A stretch of 64,000 nt of DNA, taken from assembly GCA_001507425.1 (NCBI GenBank), contig LMAJ01000004.1, positions 310,001 to 374,000 on the forward strand. Direction: 5' to 3'. How positions within the stretch are numbered: position 1 is the stretch's first letter; each line of letters starts with the position of its first letter. A program made the position numbers and the translations under genes. The notes under the pieces were generated by a model that worked only from the letters and a program-made list of their open reading frames with translations, ran no database searches and had not been told where the DNA came from. Of this stretch, positions 35,037 to 43,567 are shown one piece after another. The DNA is from Flavobacteriaceae bacterium CRH (GTDB taxonomy: Bacteria > Bacteroidota > Bacteroidia > Flavobacteriales > Flavobacteriaceae).

Positions 35037-36203
35037 TTATGGCAATTTTACGTTTTCTGTAGATAAAATTAATTCATCAATCATATGCGTATTACGATCT
35101 AATTCTTTTGATTTCAAAAATAATGCTCTTGCTTTCTCCATTTCACCCATATCATAATGATAGATTCCAAGATTGCGATAGTTATATGAATTGTCTTTAT
35201 CAATCTCAATTGATTTATCAATGTCCTTTAAACCTTCTGAAACATTCCCGGTTTTAATTTTTGCAAGACCTCTGTTGTTATAAGCATACGCAAATAATTC
35301 GTTGCTTGCTATGGCTTTATCAAAATAAGGAATTGCCTCTGCATATCGATCTAATAAGTTTAATGTGTAGCCTTTATTGTTTAAAGAATATTGATTATTA
35401 CCGTTGATTGAAAGTGATTTATCATAAAGTTCTAATGCCTTTTCATGTAAACTTAATTCACTGTAAATGTAACCGGCATTTGAATAATCATCAGTAGCTA
35501 ATGTAAAATCCTTTTCGTATTCATCAAATAGTATTCTTGCTCTCTCAAAATCTCTTATTTGAATATTTGCGGATATATTCAGACGATAAACATCTCCATT
35601 TTTTTCCTTTCTCTTTAAAATTAAATCTAAAAAAGGAATTGCTGTTTCAAACTCTTTGGCGTTGTATAAATTAACCGCTTTATTATATTGCTTAATATTT
35701 TTTTTATCTCTAAAAAGTTTTGATAAAGTATAACCATCATTATAAGCCAAAGTTCCGTCGTACATCTCTATAGTTTTTTTATCTGGAATTAGATTTTTAA
35801 GATCGAATAATGAAAGCACAAAAAATATTAATCCAAAGTAAACGTAGTAATCATCAAATTCATTTATAATCGAAATATATAAATAAAGAGAAGCAAAAAA
35901 TAAGGAAGATATTGGGCCTGCTAAAACAAAAATAATCTGTTTATTTAATGAAGGAGCATTAGATGAAAGGCGACACAAACCACCTTCCCAAGAAAATATC
36001 TCATAACTGAACCAAAACTCTAAAAGACCAATTTTAAAATATATACTTTTTTTTGGATCTCCATAAGAACCAATATAAACGGTAACTTTTTGTTTTGTAA
36101 ATAGTAAAGCTGGAATTGCATGTCCCAATTCATGCAAAATAAGAATTATACTTCGGGCTAGTATAAAAAATAAAAATGAGGCGAATATAAAAGGACCTTT
36201 CAT
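35037..36203 (-). CDS. M50-type membrane metalloprotease fused to TPR repeats
   Basis: The 388-residue protein opens with membrane segments carrying the zinc motif HELGH (LHELGHAIPALLF), then IFVLAGPISSLFF and a later DGYTLSKLF, giving the HExxH...D arrangement of site-2 and sporulation-type M50 proteases. From about residue 165 it is a series of tetratricopeptide repeats (KAVNLYNAKEFETAIPFLD, KALELYDKSLSINGNNQYS, AIPYFDKAIASNELFAYA, GLKDIDKSIEIDKDNSYNY). The TPRs probably recruit a substrate at the cytoplasmic face. First gene of a six-gene operon. Confidence 0.85.
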   Translation of the reverse strand: MKGPFIFASFLFFILARSIILILHELGHAIPALLFTKQKVTVYIGSYGDPKKSIYFKIGLLEFWFSYEIFSWEGGLCRLSSNAPSLNKQIIFVLAGPISSLFFASLYLYISIINEFDDYYVYFGLIFFVLSLFDLKNLIPDKKTIEMYDGTLAYNDGYTLSKLFRDKKNIKQYNKAVNLYNAKEFETAIPFLDLILKRKEKNGDVYRLNISANIQIRDFERARILFDEYEKDFTLATDDYSNAGYIYSELSLHEKALELYDKSLSINGNNQYSLNNKGYTLNLLDRYAEAIPYFDKAIASNELFAYAYNNRGLAKIKTGNVSEGLKDIDKSIEIDKDNSYNYRNLGIYHYDMGEMEKARALFLKSKELDRNTHMIDELILSTENVKLP

Positions 36204-36415
36204 AGATGTTATTTTAACAGAAATTATGCAAAGTTTAAGTATTTACTGCCCTTATTTCACATTTTTCTATAAAACGAAAATACAAATTCAGATTAGATTA
36301 GTGATGAAAATGTAGAAAAATGACTACATCTAAAAACTAAAAAAATCTTAAAGTAATTTGACATTATTCTTAGTTATTGTAACTTCATGATTACTATAAC
36401 TTTAAAGTGGAAATC

Positions 36416-36850
36416 ATGAAAACGAAAATAATAGTTGCCGCATCATTACTTGGCTTTGTAATATCAGCAAACGCACAGAAAAAAATCCAATTTACAGAAC
36501 TCCCAAAGACTTCGCAGGACTTTATAAAGAAGTATTTTAGTAATACAACCGTTGATGTTGTAAAAAAAGATGCCGAACATGGCGAAAAAGGCTATGAGGT
36601 AAAACTAAAAGACGGTACCGAAGTAGAATTTTGGAAAGACGGTTCATACCGCGAAGTTGATGGAGGAGATAAACCAATTCCGACTGAATTTATTCCAAAA
36701 GCCGTAAAAGATTATGTGGCGCAACATTATCCAAATGAAAAAATCACTCACATCGATTACGGGCACAAAGATCTGGATGTTGATTTAACCAATAAAATTG
36801 ACCTTGAATTTACGAAAGAAGGAAAATTTATAAAAGGAGATAAAGACTAA
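36416..36850 (+). CDS. Secreted PepSY-like domain protein
   Basis: The 144-residue protein has a signal peptide (IIVAASLLGFVISANAQ) and two tandem PepSY-like units: a helix-then-strands unit (LPKTSQDFIKKYFSNTTVDVVKKD...GYEVKLKDGTEVEFWKDGSYREVDG) and IPKAVKDYVAQHYPNEKITHIDYG...DLEFTKEGKFIKGDKD. PepSY-like proteins of this kind (DUF2874) are common in the periplasm of Bacteroidota and may act as protease inhibitors or sensors. The ATG at 36416 is chosen over an upstream GTG. Possible -7 box TAACTTTA about 18 bases before. Confidence 0.82.
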   Translation: MKTKIIVAASLLGFVISANAQKKIQFTELPKTSQDFIKKYFSNTTVDVVKKDAEHGEKGYEVKLKDGTEVEFWKDGSYREVDGGDKPIPTEFIPKAVKDYVAQHYPNEKITHIDYGHKDLDVDLTNKIDLEFTKEGKFIKGDKD

Positions 36851-36858
36851 TCTTAATC

Positions 36859-36892
36859 AAAAAAGACTTCACGAATAATGAAGTCTTTTTTG
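36859..36892. terminator. Bidirectional terminator between PepSY and DUF4256 genes
   Basis: An 11-bp perfect stem AAAAGACTTCA / TGAAGTCTTTT with a 7-base loop lies between two convergent genes, with A and T runs serving both strands. Confidence 0.88.
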
Positions 36893-36895
36893 ATT

Positions 36896-37462
36896 TTAAA
36901 CTCGTAGCGAACCACGAAATCCCCTCGCAGCATAATAAGATTCAGCTCCGTTATGATAAACAAAAATGGTATTATAACGAAAATCTGCAAAAATAGCGCC
37001 ACCAAGTTTCCTGATTTCAGCAGGCGTTATAATCCAGCTTGACGTTTTGGTGTCGAAATTTCCAAGTTTTTGCAATTCTCGATATTCTTCTTCATTCAAA
37101 ATTGAAATGCCCATTTCATTGGCCATGTTTATGGCGCTGTCGTTTGGCTTGTTTTCTTTCCTTTTTTCAAGCGCTTCATGATCGTAACAAAAGCTTCTTC
37201 GGCCTTTTGGACTTTCTGCTGCACAATCATAGAATACGTATTCTTTCGTTTTTTCATCAAAACCAACAACATCAGGTTCGCCTTCCGTTCTTTCCATTTC
37301 GTCCAGCGACCATAATTTTTCAGGATTCGCTTCTAGTTTTGTTTGTATTGCATTCCATTCAAGACCTTTATGGCGGTTCATGTTTTTCTCAAAACGTGTT
37401 TTCAGAACTTTAAATAATACTTCGGCTTGTGCTGCTTGTAATTCTTTTTTAGCGCTTTTCAT
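36896..37462 (-). CDS. DUF4256-family protein
   Basis: The 188-residue protein matches DUF4256 throughout: RFEKNMNRHKGLEWNAIQTKLE, MERTEGEPDVVGFDEKTKEYVFYDCAAESPKGRRSFCYD, GISILNEEEYRELQKLGNFDTKTSSWIITP and the closing YHNGAESYYAARGFRGSLRV. It is a cytoplasmic protein of unknown function that in Bacteroidota often sits beside SRPBCC, DoxX and YdeI genes, as it does here. It is 19 bp downstream of the AlkD-like gene. Confidence 0.9.
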   Translation of the reverse strand: MKSAKKELQAAQAEVLFKVLKTRFEKNMNRHKGLEWNAIQTKLEANPEKLWSLDEMERTEGEPDVVGFDEKTKEYVFYDCAAESPKGRRSFCYDHEALEKRKENKPNDSAINMANEMGISILNEEEYRELQKLGNFDTKTSSWIITPAEIRKLGGAIFADFRYNTIFVYHNGAESYYAARGFRGSLRV

Positions 37463-37481
37463 CTCTGTTTATTTTTAATAT

Positions 37482-38147
37482 TTAAACTTGTCTGCGAACT
37501 ATTTCATTAATCCAAATAGGAGCGAAGGGCGAAGTACAACCTTTTGAAGTTGGAAAATCTCTGTAAATTCCCAGTTTTTCTCCAATTGCAATAGCGCGTT
37601 CCCGATATTCAGGAAAATGAATTCCAATATTGGCTAATGTTGAATTCATGGTCCATTGAATTTCCGGTGCGGCATTTGGCATTTCTGTTTCAATTGTATT
37701 GAGCAAAGCAGGAATATCAAGTACTTCAGGATTTCTCGCAACACAGCCGCTTGTTAGGCTCCATGCAGCACGAACAGCCATCGTATTAGAGGATTTCATC
37801 CATTCATTGCGTAAAATCTCTTTATCTGCATTTACTTTTATAACATTCGTATACAACCAATCTGCAACATGCGGAAACTTTTCAGATTCTACTAAATTAG
37901 TGAGTTCTTTTGTGGAAATTTTTTTCGGATCAAGAAGCAAAACAGCTAAAAATCGGGCATCGACATTTTCGGTTTCCCAAAGTTCTAAAGCTAATTCATG
38001 ATTCGTTTTTATTTTCTTCGCCAACGCACGAATATCACCCATTTTAACACCAAACTGATTTTCGCCTGCACCATATTTTGAGTTATGAATGCGGACTTTT
38101 TCATTGCCCAATTTTTCAAGCTGACTAATTATTTCTTTTGAATTCAT
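37482..38147 (-). CDS. DNA alkylation repair protein (AlkD-like HEAT-repeat glycosylase)
   Basis: The 221-residue all-helical protein shows the AlkC/AlkD HEAT-like repeats: KMGDIRALAKKI (first), LELWETENVDARFLAVLLLDP, DWLYTNVIKVN, VRAAWSLTSG, PEIQWTMNSTLANIGIHFPEYR, IAIGEKLGIYRDFPTSKGCTSPFAP. AlkD removes positively charged alkylated bases (N3-methyladenine, N7-methylguanine). The same-strand neighbour DUF4256 gene is 19 bp downstream and probably co-transcribed. Confidence 0.85.
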   Translation of the reverse strand: MNSKEIISQLEKLGNEKVRIHNSKYGAGENQFGVKMGDIRALAKKIKTNHELALELWETENVDARFLAVLLLDPKKISTKELTNLVESEKFPHVADWLYTNVIKVNADKEILRNEWMKSSNTMAVRAAWSLTSGCVARNPEVLDIPALLNTIETEMPNAAPEIQWTMNSTLANIGIHFPEYRERAIAIGEKLGIYRDFPTSKGCTSPFAPIWINEIVRRQV

Positions 38148-38218
38148 ACGTAAGATGATTTAGTGTAACATCAACTATATTAATCGTTTAATTCTTTTTA
38201 AGATAATGTTTTTTTTGA

Positions 38219-38596
38219 TTAAGCTGAAATAAATTTTCTTTCTGAAGGTCTAAAATACCAGGAAATTACAATTAAAATAAGCAATAATATTGGTCCGAAA
38301 TAATCTTTGCTACCGTCGCCACAAGCTAAATGAGAAAAAACAGCTCCAGACATTGCAAAAAAGAACCCGGCGTAAGTCCATTCTTTTAATAACGGAGTTT
38401 TAGGGATTAGAATTGCGATAACACCCAGAATTTTCCAAACTCCAAGTATCGTTAAAAAATAGGCCGGATAGCCCAAATGTGCCATCATATCTACTTCTTC
38501 TTTCATTTTTATTACTTGTACGATTCCGGTAGACAACATTCCTAAAGCCAGCCACAATGTAGCAACCCAATAAATAATTTTATTTCTTTTTGTCAT
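38219..38596 (-). CDS. DoxX-like membrane protein
   Basis: The 125-residue protein has four membrane helices (IIYWVATLWLALGMLSTGI, YPAYFLTILGVWKILGVIAILIP, TYAGFFFAMSGAVFSHLA, DYFGPILLLILIVISWYF) and the DoxX motif of a small conserved loop with Asp/Gly. DoxX proteins are widespread membrane oxidoreductase-associated proteins. It lies 3' of SRPBCC/ArsR, from which a repeat element of about 147 bp separates it. These three families often form one operon in Bacteroidota. Confidence 0.85.
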   Translation of the reverse strand: MTKRNKIIYWVATLWLALGMLSTGIVQVIKMKEEVDMMAHLGYPAYFLTILGVWKILGVIAILIPKTPLLKEWTYAGFFFAMSGAVFSHLACGDGSKDYFGPILLLILIVISWYFRPSERKFISA

Positions 38597-38631
38597 GATC
38601 TGTTTATTTTAATTTGTTGATTGTACTTGTT

Positions 38632-38778
38632 TTAACACATAGAAACATAGATTATTTTTGCTTACTTAGGCATTTCACTTGCATCAATGCACATACAGTG
38701 TGACGTTCAGCTATGTGTAAAAACTAGTTTTTGAGATTATCTTTTTCTACATAAAAAAACCATGTTTCTATGTGTTAA
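38632..38778. repeat. Palindrome-containing repeat element, copy 1
   Basis: The element is bounded by inverted repeats TTAACACATAGAAACAT (38632-38648) and ATGTTTCTATGTGTTAA (38762-38778). It contains the core AGGCATTTCACTTGC, a CACATA...CTATGTG palindrome interrupted here by about 14 bases, and the hairpin AAAAACTAGTTTTT (38719-38732). It lies between the DoxX and SRPBCC genes. Related copies occur at 41758-41882 (inverted) and 50548-50685, with a fragment at 57703. Confidence 0.8.
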
Positions 38779-38806
38779 ATAAATTCTTTACGAATTGACC
38801 AATATG

Positions 38807-39274
38807 TCATTTTAATTTATTTAAAATATCCTGCAATCTGTTATGCGCCATATTTAAACCTTGTGCAAATGGTAATTTTAGCATTTGATCCCTGAGTTCA
38901 ACACTTTTATAAACGATTTGCATAATAAGCTTGCTCGTACTTTCGCTAATTTTTTCAAATTCTAAAAACTCCAGCTGAACCGCAAAAGGAGAATTTTCCA
39001 TTTCAAATGTTCTCGTTATTTTCTCATTTAAATTAAACTCGTGAATAGTTCCATTCGCTTTAAAAACAATATTTCCGTGAGGATCAGAAGTTTCAAATTG
39101 ATAACCGCCATGTTTTTTATTTTCAAGTTTGATCACTTTTGTGCCCATCCATTGTGCTACAATTTCAGCTTCAGTATAAGCCTTAAAAAGCAATTCTAAA
39201 GGCAAATCAAATTCTCTCGTTATTACAATTTCCTGCTTATTATCTTCCGCTTTTATTTGTGTTTTTAGTTCCAT
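38807..39274 (-). CDS. SRPBCC (AHSA1/START-like) domain protein
   Basis: The 155-residue protein has the AHSA1 N-terminal signature ITREFDLPLELLFKAYTEAEIVAQWMG, the middle strands YQFETSDPHGNIVFKANGTIHEFN and the helix LRDQMLKLPFAQGLNMAHNRL typical of this fold. These form hydrophobic pockets for small ligands. It begins 6 bp after the ArsR gene, with which it forms the well-known ArsR-SRPBCC pair. Confidence 0.9.
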   Translation of the reverse strand: MELKTQIKAEDNKQEIVITREFDLPLELLFKAYTEAEIVAQWMGTKVIKLENKKHGGYQFETSDPHGNIVFKANGTIHEFNLNEKITRTFEMENSPFAVQLEFLEFEKISESTSKLIMQIVYKSVELRDQMLKLPFAQGLNMAHNRLQDILNKLK

Positions 39275-39280
39275 AAGTGG

Positions 39281-39604
39281 TTATTTTTTAGGTTGGTAGT
39301 TTTTCATTATTGTTTCTAAAGCATTAAAACGATCATCCCACATTTTGCGGAAAGGCTCAATAAAATCGGCTATTTCCTTTATTTTTTGAGGATTTAAATG
39401 ATAGTAAATTTCTCTTCCATTTTGTGTCTGATGCAGTAAATCGCATTCATTCAATATCTGAATGTGTTTTGAAATCGTTTGCCTCGATGAATCAAAATTT
39501 TCAGCGATAGTTCCTGGCGTCATGGCCTGAACTGCCACTAAACTTAAAATTGCCCTGCGGGTAGGGTCGGCTATAGCCTGAAAAACATCTCTACGAATTT
39601 CCAT
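39281..39604 (-). CDS. ArsR-family transcriptional repressor
   Basis: The 107-residue winged-helix protein ([63 protein letters not shown]) belongs to the ArsR subgroup paired with SRPBCC genes. It has no obvious Cys metal-binding site, so the ligand is probably organic. I choose the ATG at 39602-39604; a longer frame would run over the two operator-like dyads. It is first in the unit and is probably autorepressed through the two dyads at 39608 and 39633. Confidence 0.92.
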   Translation of the reverse strand: MEIRRDVFQAIADPTRRAILSLVAVQAMTPGTIAENFDSSRQTISKHIQILNECDLLHQTQNGREIYYHLNPQKIKEIADFIEPFRKMWDDRFNALETIMKNYQPKK

Positions 39605-39607
39605 TGT

Positions 39608-39648
39608 GCAGTTATTTGACTGCAAATATAATGCAGTTATCTGACTGC
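39608..39648. promoter_or_regulatory. Tandem 16-bp dyads flanking the -7 box of the ArsR gene
   Basis: GCAGTTATTTGACTGC (39608-39623) and GCAGTTATCTGACTGC (39633-39648) differ at one base, are spaced 25 bp and have dyad symmetry GCAGT-N6-ACTGC. Between them lies TATATTTG on the minus strand (39623-39630), a perfect -7 box. A repressor bound to either site would block it. Confidence 0.8.
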
Positions 39649-39766
39649 GCAAAATTTTATAGGAATATTTTTAGAAATTTTATTTAATTACCTAATTTAC
39701 AAGCACCTAAAACTATTTGAATGATTATACCTGAGGTATCTATGTATTGAAATATTATAATCCGTA

Positions 39767-40447
39767 TCAAGGCTGAAACTGATCAAACCATTTTAATTTG
39801 TTACTTTCTAAAAAACCATTGTTTTCCAGTTTCTCCAGTACAACATCAATTTTTCTTTTTAAATCAACGTTTTCTTTTTTCATAATTATCGCATATTGAG
39901 AATCTGAATTTGGAAGATACTCTGCAATAACCAATTTTGGATTTTGCTTTAAAAGACCAAAAGCTATGGGCGAATCGTCAATTAAAACATCAATTTTCAT
40001 TTGATTTAAGCTTTCGTAAATCGCATCATTCGTATCAAATGTTTCTAATTTTGCTTCCGGATAAAACTTTTTAAGATATTCTTCGGCCTCGGTTTCAATT
40101 CTCACGCCAATTTTTTTATCATTTAACTCATTTAAAGATAATAAATTAGATTTATTGCAAACCGTACAAAGATGAAAATCCAAATACGGTTTACTAAAAC
40201 TTAATTCTTTTGCTCTTTTACAGGAGAATGTTCCTGCTGAGCAAATAATATCGATTTTATTGTCTTTTAAATCCTGAATAATATTTTTCCAATACGAAAC
40301 TGAATATTCTAATTTGAGTTCTAATTCATTTGCAATTTCATTTACAAGATCAACTTCAAATCCTTTAAAGTCACCGCTGCTATAATCTGTATGTAACGGA
40401 ATTGGTGCCGAAAAATCTAAACCAATTCTTAAAATTTGTTCTTGCAT
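39767..40447 (-). CDS. Cytoplasmic periplasmic-binding-protein-like protein (family 3 solute-binding fold)
   Basis: The 226-residue protein has the type II solute-binding fold (ILRIGLDFSAPIPLHTDYSSGDFKGFEVDLVNEIANELELKLEY..., IDIICSAGTFSCKRAKELSFSKPYLDFHL..., KIGVRIETEAEEYLKKFYP...). It begins directly with the mature domain and has no signal peptide or lipobox, so it should stay in the cytoplasm. No ABC permease or ATPase gene is beside it, which suggests a sensing or enzymatic role instead of uptake. Monocistronic. Confidence 0.8.
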   Translation of the reverse strand: MQEQILRIGLDFSAPIPLHTDYSSGDFKGFEVDLVNEIANELELKLEYSVSYWKNIIQDLKDNKIDIICSAGTFSCKRAKELSFSKPYLDFHLCTVCNKSNLLSLNELNDKKIGVRIETEAEEYLKKFYPEAKLETFDTNDAIYESLNQMKIDVLIDDSPIAFGLLKQNPKLVIAEYLPNSDSQYAIIMKKENVDLKRKIDVVLEKLENNGFLESNKLKWFDQFQP

Positions 40448-40494
40448 GGCTTTGAGTTATATAATAGATATTCAAAGAGTTAATATACAAAATA

Positions 40495-41646
40495 TTATAT
40501 AACAATTTTCTTTCCGGTCTCTGCCGATTTGTAAATTGCGTTGATAATCCTGATATCTTTTATTCCTTCTTCGCCGTTAATATGATTGGGTAATTTTTTA
40601 TTTTCGGCCAATACTTTACAAATTTCATCCAATTGTGTTTTTTGTTGATTGATGACCGGAAATTTTAATTCTTTTTCAGAAGTTTTCCCTTCAAACGGCC
40701 CATAACTCAGCGCGGGACTTAATTGAAAGAAACCTTCATCTGCGGCAGCATAAAATCGGTCAATATTAAAACCGCAAGAAGTATTGCAATTGGCAACCGC
40801 ACCACTCGGAAATTCCATTTGCCAGCTAATACTTTCTTCCGTTTCAGAAAATCGGTCTTTGTCATTTACAGTTCCAAATTGAGCCGTAACAGCAATTGGT
40901 TCTTCTCCAAGCACATAACGCGCACTTTGAATGCAATAAATTCCTAAATCCATCAATGGGCCGCCACCGGATAAGGCTTTAGTCAATCGCCATGCGTTGC
41001 GGTCTTTTTTATCAACTTTGGCTTTACTTGTCGTATCGTAGGTTTTATAACCCAATGAAGCTTCGATAAAACGAACCTGACCAAAAACTTTATTTTGCCC
41101 TAATCGTTTCAATTCTAAATGATAAGGCTCGTAATGCAAACGATAACCAATTGCGAGCTGCACATTGGCATCGTTGCAGGCTTTTATCATTTCTTCACAA
41201 TCTTTAACAGAAACTGCCATTGGTTTTTCGGTTATAACATGTTTCCCGGCTTTTGCGGCACGTATAACAAATTCTTTATGCAAACCATTAGGCACAACAA
41301 CATAAACCAAATCTATATTTTTGTTATGTATGATTTCATCAAAGTTTTGATAGTTATAAATGTTTTTCTCCGGAATATTATATTGTTTTTTCCATTTTTC
41401 AGCCTTTGCCGGAGTTCCCGTTACAATTCCTGAAAGTGTACAATATTCAGATTTTTCAATACCGTACGCTAACATTTCAGCATAATTGCCGAGTCCGCAA
41501 AGCGCAATATTTATTTTTTTGCCATTGTAAGATTCATGCTCAATCTCTGAAGGTACTAAAAAGGAGGGAAGCGTTGTCATAACAACCGAAGCGCCAACAC
41601 CAACGCCAAATTTATTTACAAACGAACGTCTTGAAATTTTTTCCAT
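40495..41646 (-). CDS. Gfo/Idh/MocA-family oxidoreductase with Tat-type signal
   Basis: The 383-residue protein begins with a twin-arginine signal (SRRSFVNKFGVGVGASVVM), then the NAD(P)-binding Rossmann domain (INIALCGLGNYAEMLAYGIEKSEY...), the conserved EKP of TEKPMAVS, a GGGPLMDLGIYCIQSARYVLGEEP block and the C-terminal beta sheet domain. Related enzymes oxidise sugars or glycosides; the periplasmic location suggests carbohydrate processing. Substrate unknown. Monocistronic. Confidence 0.9.
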   Translation of the reverse strand: MEKISRRSFVNKFGVGVGASVVMTTLPSFLVPSEIEHESYNGKKINIALCGLGNYAEMLAYGIEKSEYCTLSGIVTGTPAKAEKWKKQYNIPEKNIYNYQNFDEIIHNKNIDLVYVVVPNGLHKEFVIRAAKAGKHVITEKPMAVSVKDCEEMIKACNDANVQLAIGYRLHYEPYHLELKRLGQNKVFGQVRFIEASLGYKTYDTTSKAKVDKKDRNAWRLTKALSGGGPLMDLGIYCIQSARYVLGEEPIAVTAQFGTVNDKDRFSETEESISWQMEFPSGAVANCNTSCGFNIDRFYAAADEGFFQLSPALSYGPFEGKTSEKELKFPVINQQKTQLDEICKVLAENKKLPNHINGEEGIKDIRIINAIYKSAETGKKIVI

Positions 41647-41757
41647 AAGATTTTACTTTTTAAATTGAACACTACTTCATTAGTAAGCAATCTTTAAAAA
41701 ATGTTACACGAACTATTTTCTAATCAATTAAATACAAACCTTCTGTTAGAAAATATC

Positions 41758-41882
41758 AAACATAGAAACGTAGATTTATTGTTTAATAAGAACCAAATGA
41801 AAATTAGTTTCCACACATAGCTATGTGGATTAAGGCAGGTGAAACGCCTTTTGACTGTAAATAAGCTGTTTCTATGTGTTAA
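41758..41882. repeat. Palindrome-containing repeat element, copy 2 (inverted)
   Basis: Ends AAACATAGAAACGTAG (about 41758-41774) and CTGTTTCTATGTGTTAA (41866-41882). The core, read on the minus strand, has AAAGGCGTTTCAC, the perfect palindrome CACATAGCTATGTG (41813-41826) and the imperfect hairpin GAAAATTAGTTTC (41799-41811). Over 38 bases the core differs from copy 3 at only three positions. It lies between the Gfo/Idh/MocA and YdeI genes, opposite in orientation to copies 1 and 3. Confidence 0.8.
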
Positions 41883-41904
41883 AAAAAACAGCGGATTATA
41901 CGGC

Positions 41905-42486
41905 TTATCTAAACTGTTTTGGTTTCAGTTTTTGGGCAGCAAGTTCTACTATTTCGTTAATCCGGTTTTGCCTGGTTTCCGGACGTTTAGCAAAAACAAT
42001 CCATTGCAAAATACTTTTTCTGACCGATTTGCTCAAACTCAAAAAATAAGCTTCAGAACCTGGTTTTGCTTCAAAGGCTTTTTTAAGATCTTCCGGAATC
42101 AATAATTCTTCAACCTCGTCGAGAATTATCCAGGAACCGTTTTCTTTTGCTTTTTTAATGCTTTCAAAACCCGCTGGCATCATTAAACCGTTATCTGTCA
42201 ATCGTTTCACTTTTGCTTTGTTGATTTTAGACCACGCGCTATTGGGTTTTCGTTTACCAAAAAATTGTATAAACTTATCATTGTCAATTGATTTTCGAAT
42301 ACTGTCAATCCAGCCAAAACAAAGCGCTTCATCAACAGCATCGCTCCAGGTTATGGTCGGGATATTGGCTTGCTTTTTATAACAAACAAGCCAAACAGAT
42401 TGTTTTGAGTTATGGTTTTCCTGCAACCATTCTCTCCAATCCGTTTGGCATGTCGGACAAAAAGTTTCTATTTCATTTTGTTCCAT
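41905..42486 (-). CDS. YdeI/OmpD-associated family protein
   Basis: The 193-residue protein has the YdeI pattern: SVWLVCYKKQANIPTITWSDAVDEALCFGWIDSIRKSIDND, KFIQFFGKRKPNSAWSKINKAKV, then the C-terminal helix ILQWIVFAKRPETRQNRINEIVELAAQ. It is a small cytoplasmic protein of unknown activity, common in Bacteroidota. The DUF1761 gene 10 bp upstream on the same strand is probably co-transcribed. Confidence 0.9.
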   Translation of the reverse strand: MEQNEIETFCPTCQTDWREWLQENHNSKQSVWLVCYKKQANIPTITWSDAVDEALCFGWIDSIRKSIDNDKFIQFFGKRKPNSAWSKINKAKVKRLTDNGLMMPAGFESIKKAKENGSWIILDEVEELLIPEDLKKAFEAKPGSEAYFLSLSKSVRKSILQWIVFAKRPETRQNRINEIVELAAQKLKPKQFR

Positions 42487-42496
42487 TATTTATATT

Positions 42497-42910
42497 TTAT
42501 TTCATGGCAATCAGGATCGTATTTACAATCAAAATTCCCATTAAATGATAACTTCCGCTAATAATTCCGTACAAAATTGGTCTTGGAATATTTGGATTAA
42601 TAGCAATGTTTACGGTATTTGCAACCAGAAATCCTATACCAATTAATAATGAAAACCCGAATCCGTCTTTTAAAGAGGAAATGTTTAAGGCATAAACTAA
42701 AATAGCGCTCGCAATTGTAATCACCAGCGTACATAGTGCAGGACCGACTATAAAAATAGGCTTATTTTCTAAAATTTCGTTTTCCCTACCCAGCGATTTT
42801 TTATACGATTTACTAAAGAATAAAGTAAACCACAAAGCCCCAAGTAAAAAATACGCCACGAATGCAAGTAAAACGCTAATCCAGTTTAAATTGGGTAATT
42901 GATTAATCAT
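42497..42910 (-). CDS. DUF1761-family membrane protein
   Basis: The 137-residue protein has four membrane helices (WISVLLAFVAYFLLGALWF, IFIVGPALCTLVITIASAIL, GFSLLIGIGFLVANTVNIAI, LYGIISGSYHLMGILIVNTILIA) and the DUF1761 signature SVLLAFVAYFLLGALWFTLFF. Function unknown. It begins a short operon with the YdeI-family gene. Confidence 0.88.
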   Translation of the reverse strand: MINQLPNLNWISVLLAFVAYFLLGALWFTLFFSKSYKKSLGRENEILENKPIFIVGPALCTLVITIASAILVYALNISSLKDGFGFSLLIGIGFLVANTVNIAINPNIPRPILYGIISGSYHLMGILIVNTILIAMK

Positions 42911-42993
42911 AAAATTAATTTTAAAAATTTATACTGCAAAGCTAAATGCGCCGTATGACAACAGTATGTCAGCAGTAAAACTGAATCTTAATT

Positions 42994-43422
42994 TTATTTC
43001 TTTAATTCATACAAAATATATTCGCCGTGGTTCGAAGTACCTTTTTCTTTTACACTAAATCCTTTGCTTTCATAAAATTTGACTGCATTGGTATTTTTTG
43101 CCAAACATTTTAATGTAATCGGGGAAAGCATGATTTTTATCGCTTCATCTAAAAGTTTTGTTCCGATGTTTTTTCCTTGATATATTTCATCGATATATAA
43201 ATGATGAATAAAATTACCGGACATCCACAATGAAATAAACCCGGCAACTTTGTCATTATAAACAGCAACCAAAACGAATTCGCCTTCAGTATCACGCTCA
43301 AAATCAGATAGATGGTAATCTTTACTATCTTCTAACCAATAAAAGGTTTTCCGACGAATTTCTAAATAAATCCTTTGTAAATCAGCAATATGATCTTTTC
43401 TTTTTTCAAATATTTGAAGCAT
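42994..43422 (-). CDS. GNAT-family N-acetyltransferase
   Basis: The 142-residue protein shows the GNAT core: FVLVAVYNDKVAGFISLWMSG, IHHLYIDEIYQGKNIGTKLLDEAI (acetyl-CoA loop QGKNIG) and the C-terminal ITLKCLAKNTNAVKFYESKGFSVKEKG. The opening (KDHIADLQRIYLEIRRKTFYW) resembles acetyltransferases of the ElaA/YjgM type. Acceptor unknown. Monocistronic. Confidence 0.85.
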   Translation of the reverse strand: MLQIFEKRKDHIADLQRIYLEIRRKTFYWLEDSKDYHLSDFERDTEGEFVLVAVYNDKVAGFISLWMSGNFIHHLYIDEIYQGKNIGTKLLDEAIKIMLSPITLKCLAKNTNAVKFYESKGFSVKEKGTSNHGEYILYELKK

Positions 43423-43567
43423 CTTAAAATTTATATTTATTTTAAAGATAACAAATTGAATGTAATTATTTTAAATACAGAGCATCAAGAAGCAGCTTAT
43501 CAAAGTTTAAAACTTTGACAAAGCTTTCGAAATATGAATTATCCAAAGCTAGTATGAAAAAAAATTT

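Noticed and set aside
36407..36415. GTG start for the PepSY protein
   Set aside because: The ATG at 36416 begins the signal peptide directly and is the usual start; the GTG adds only three residues.
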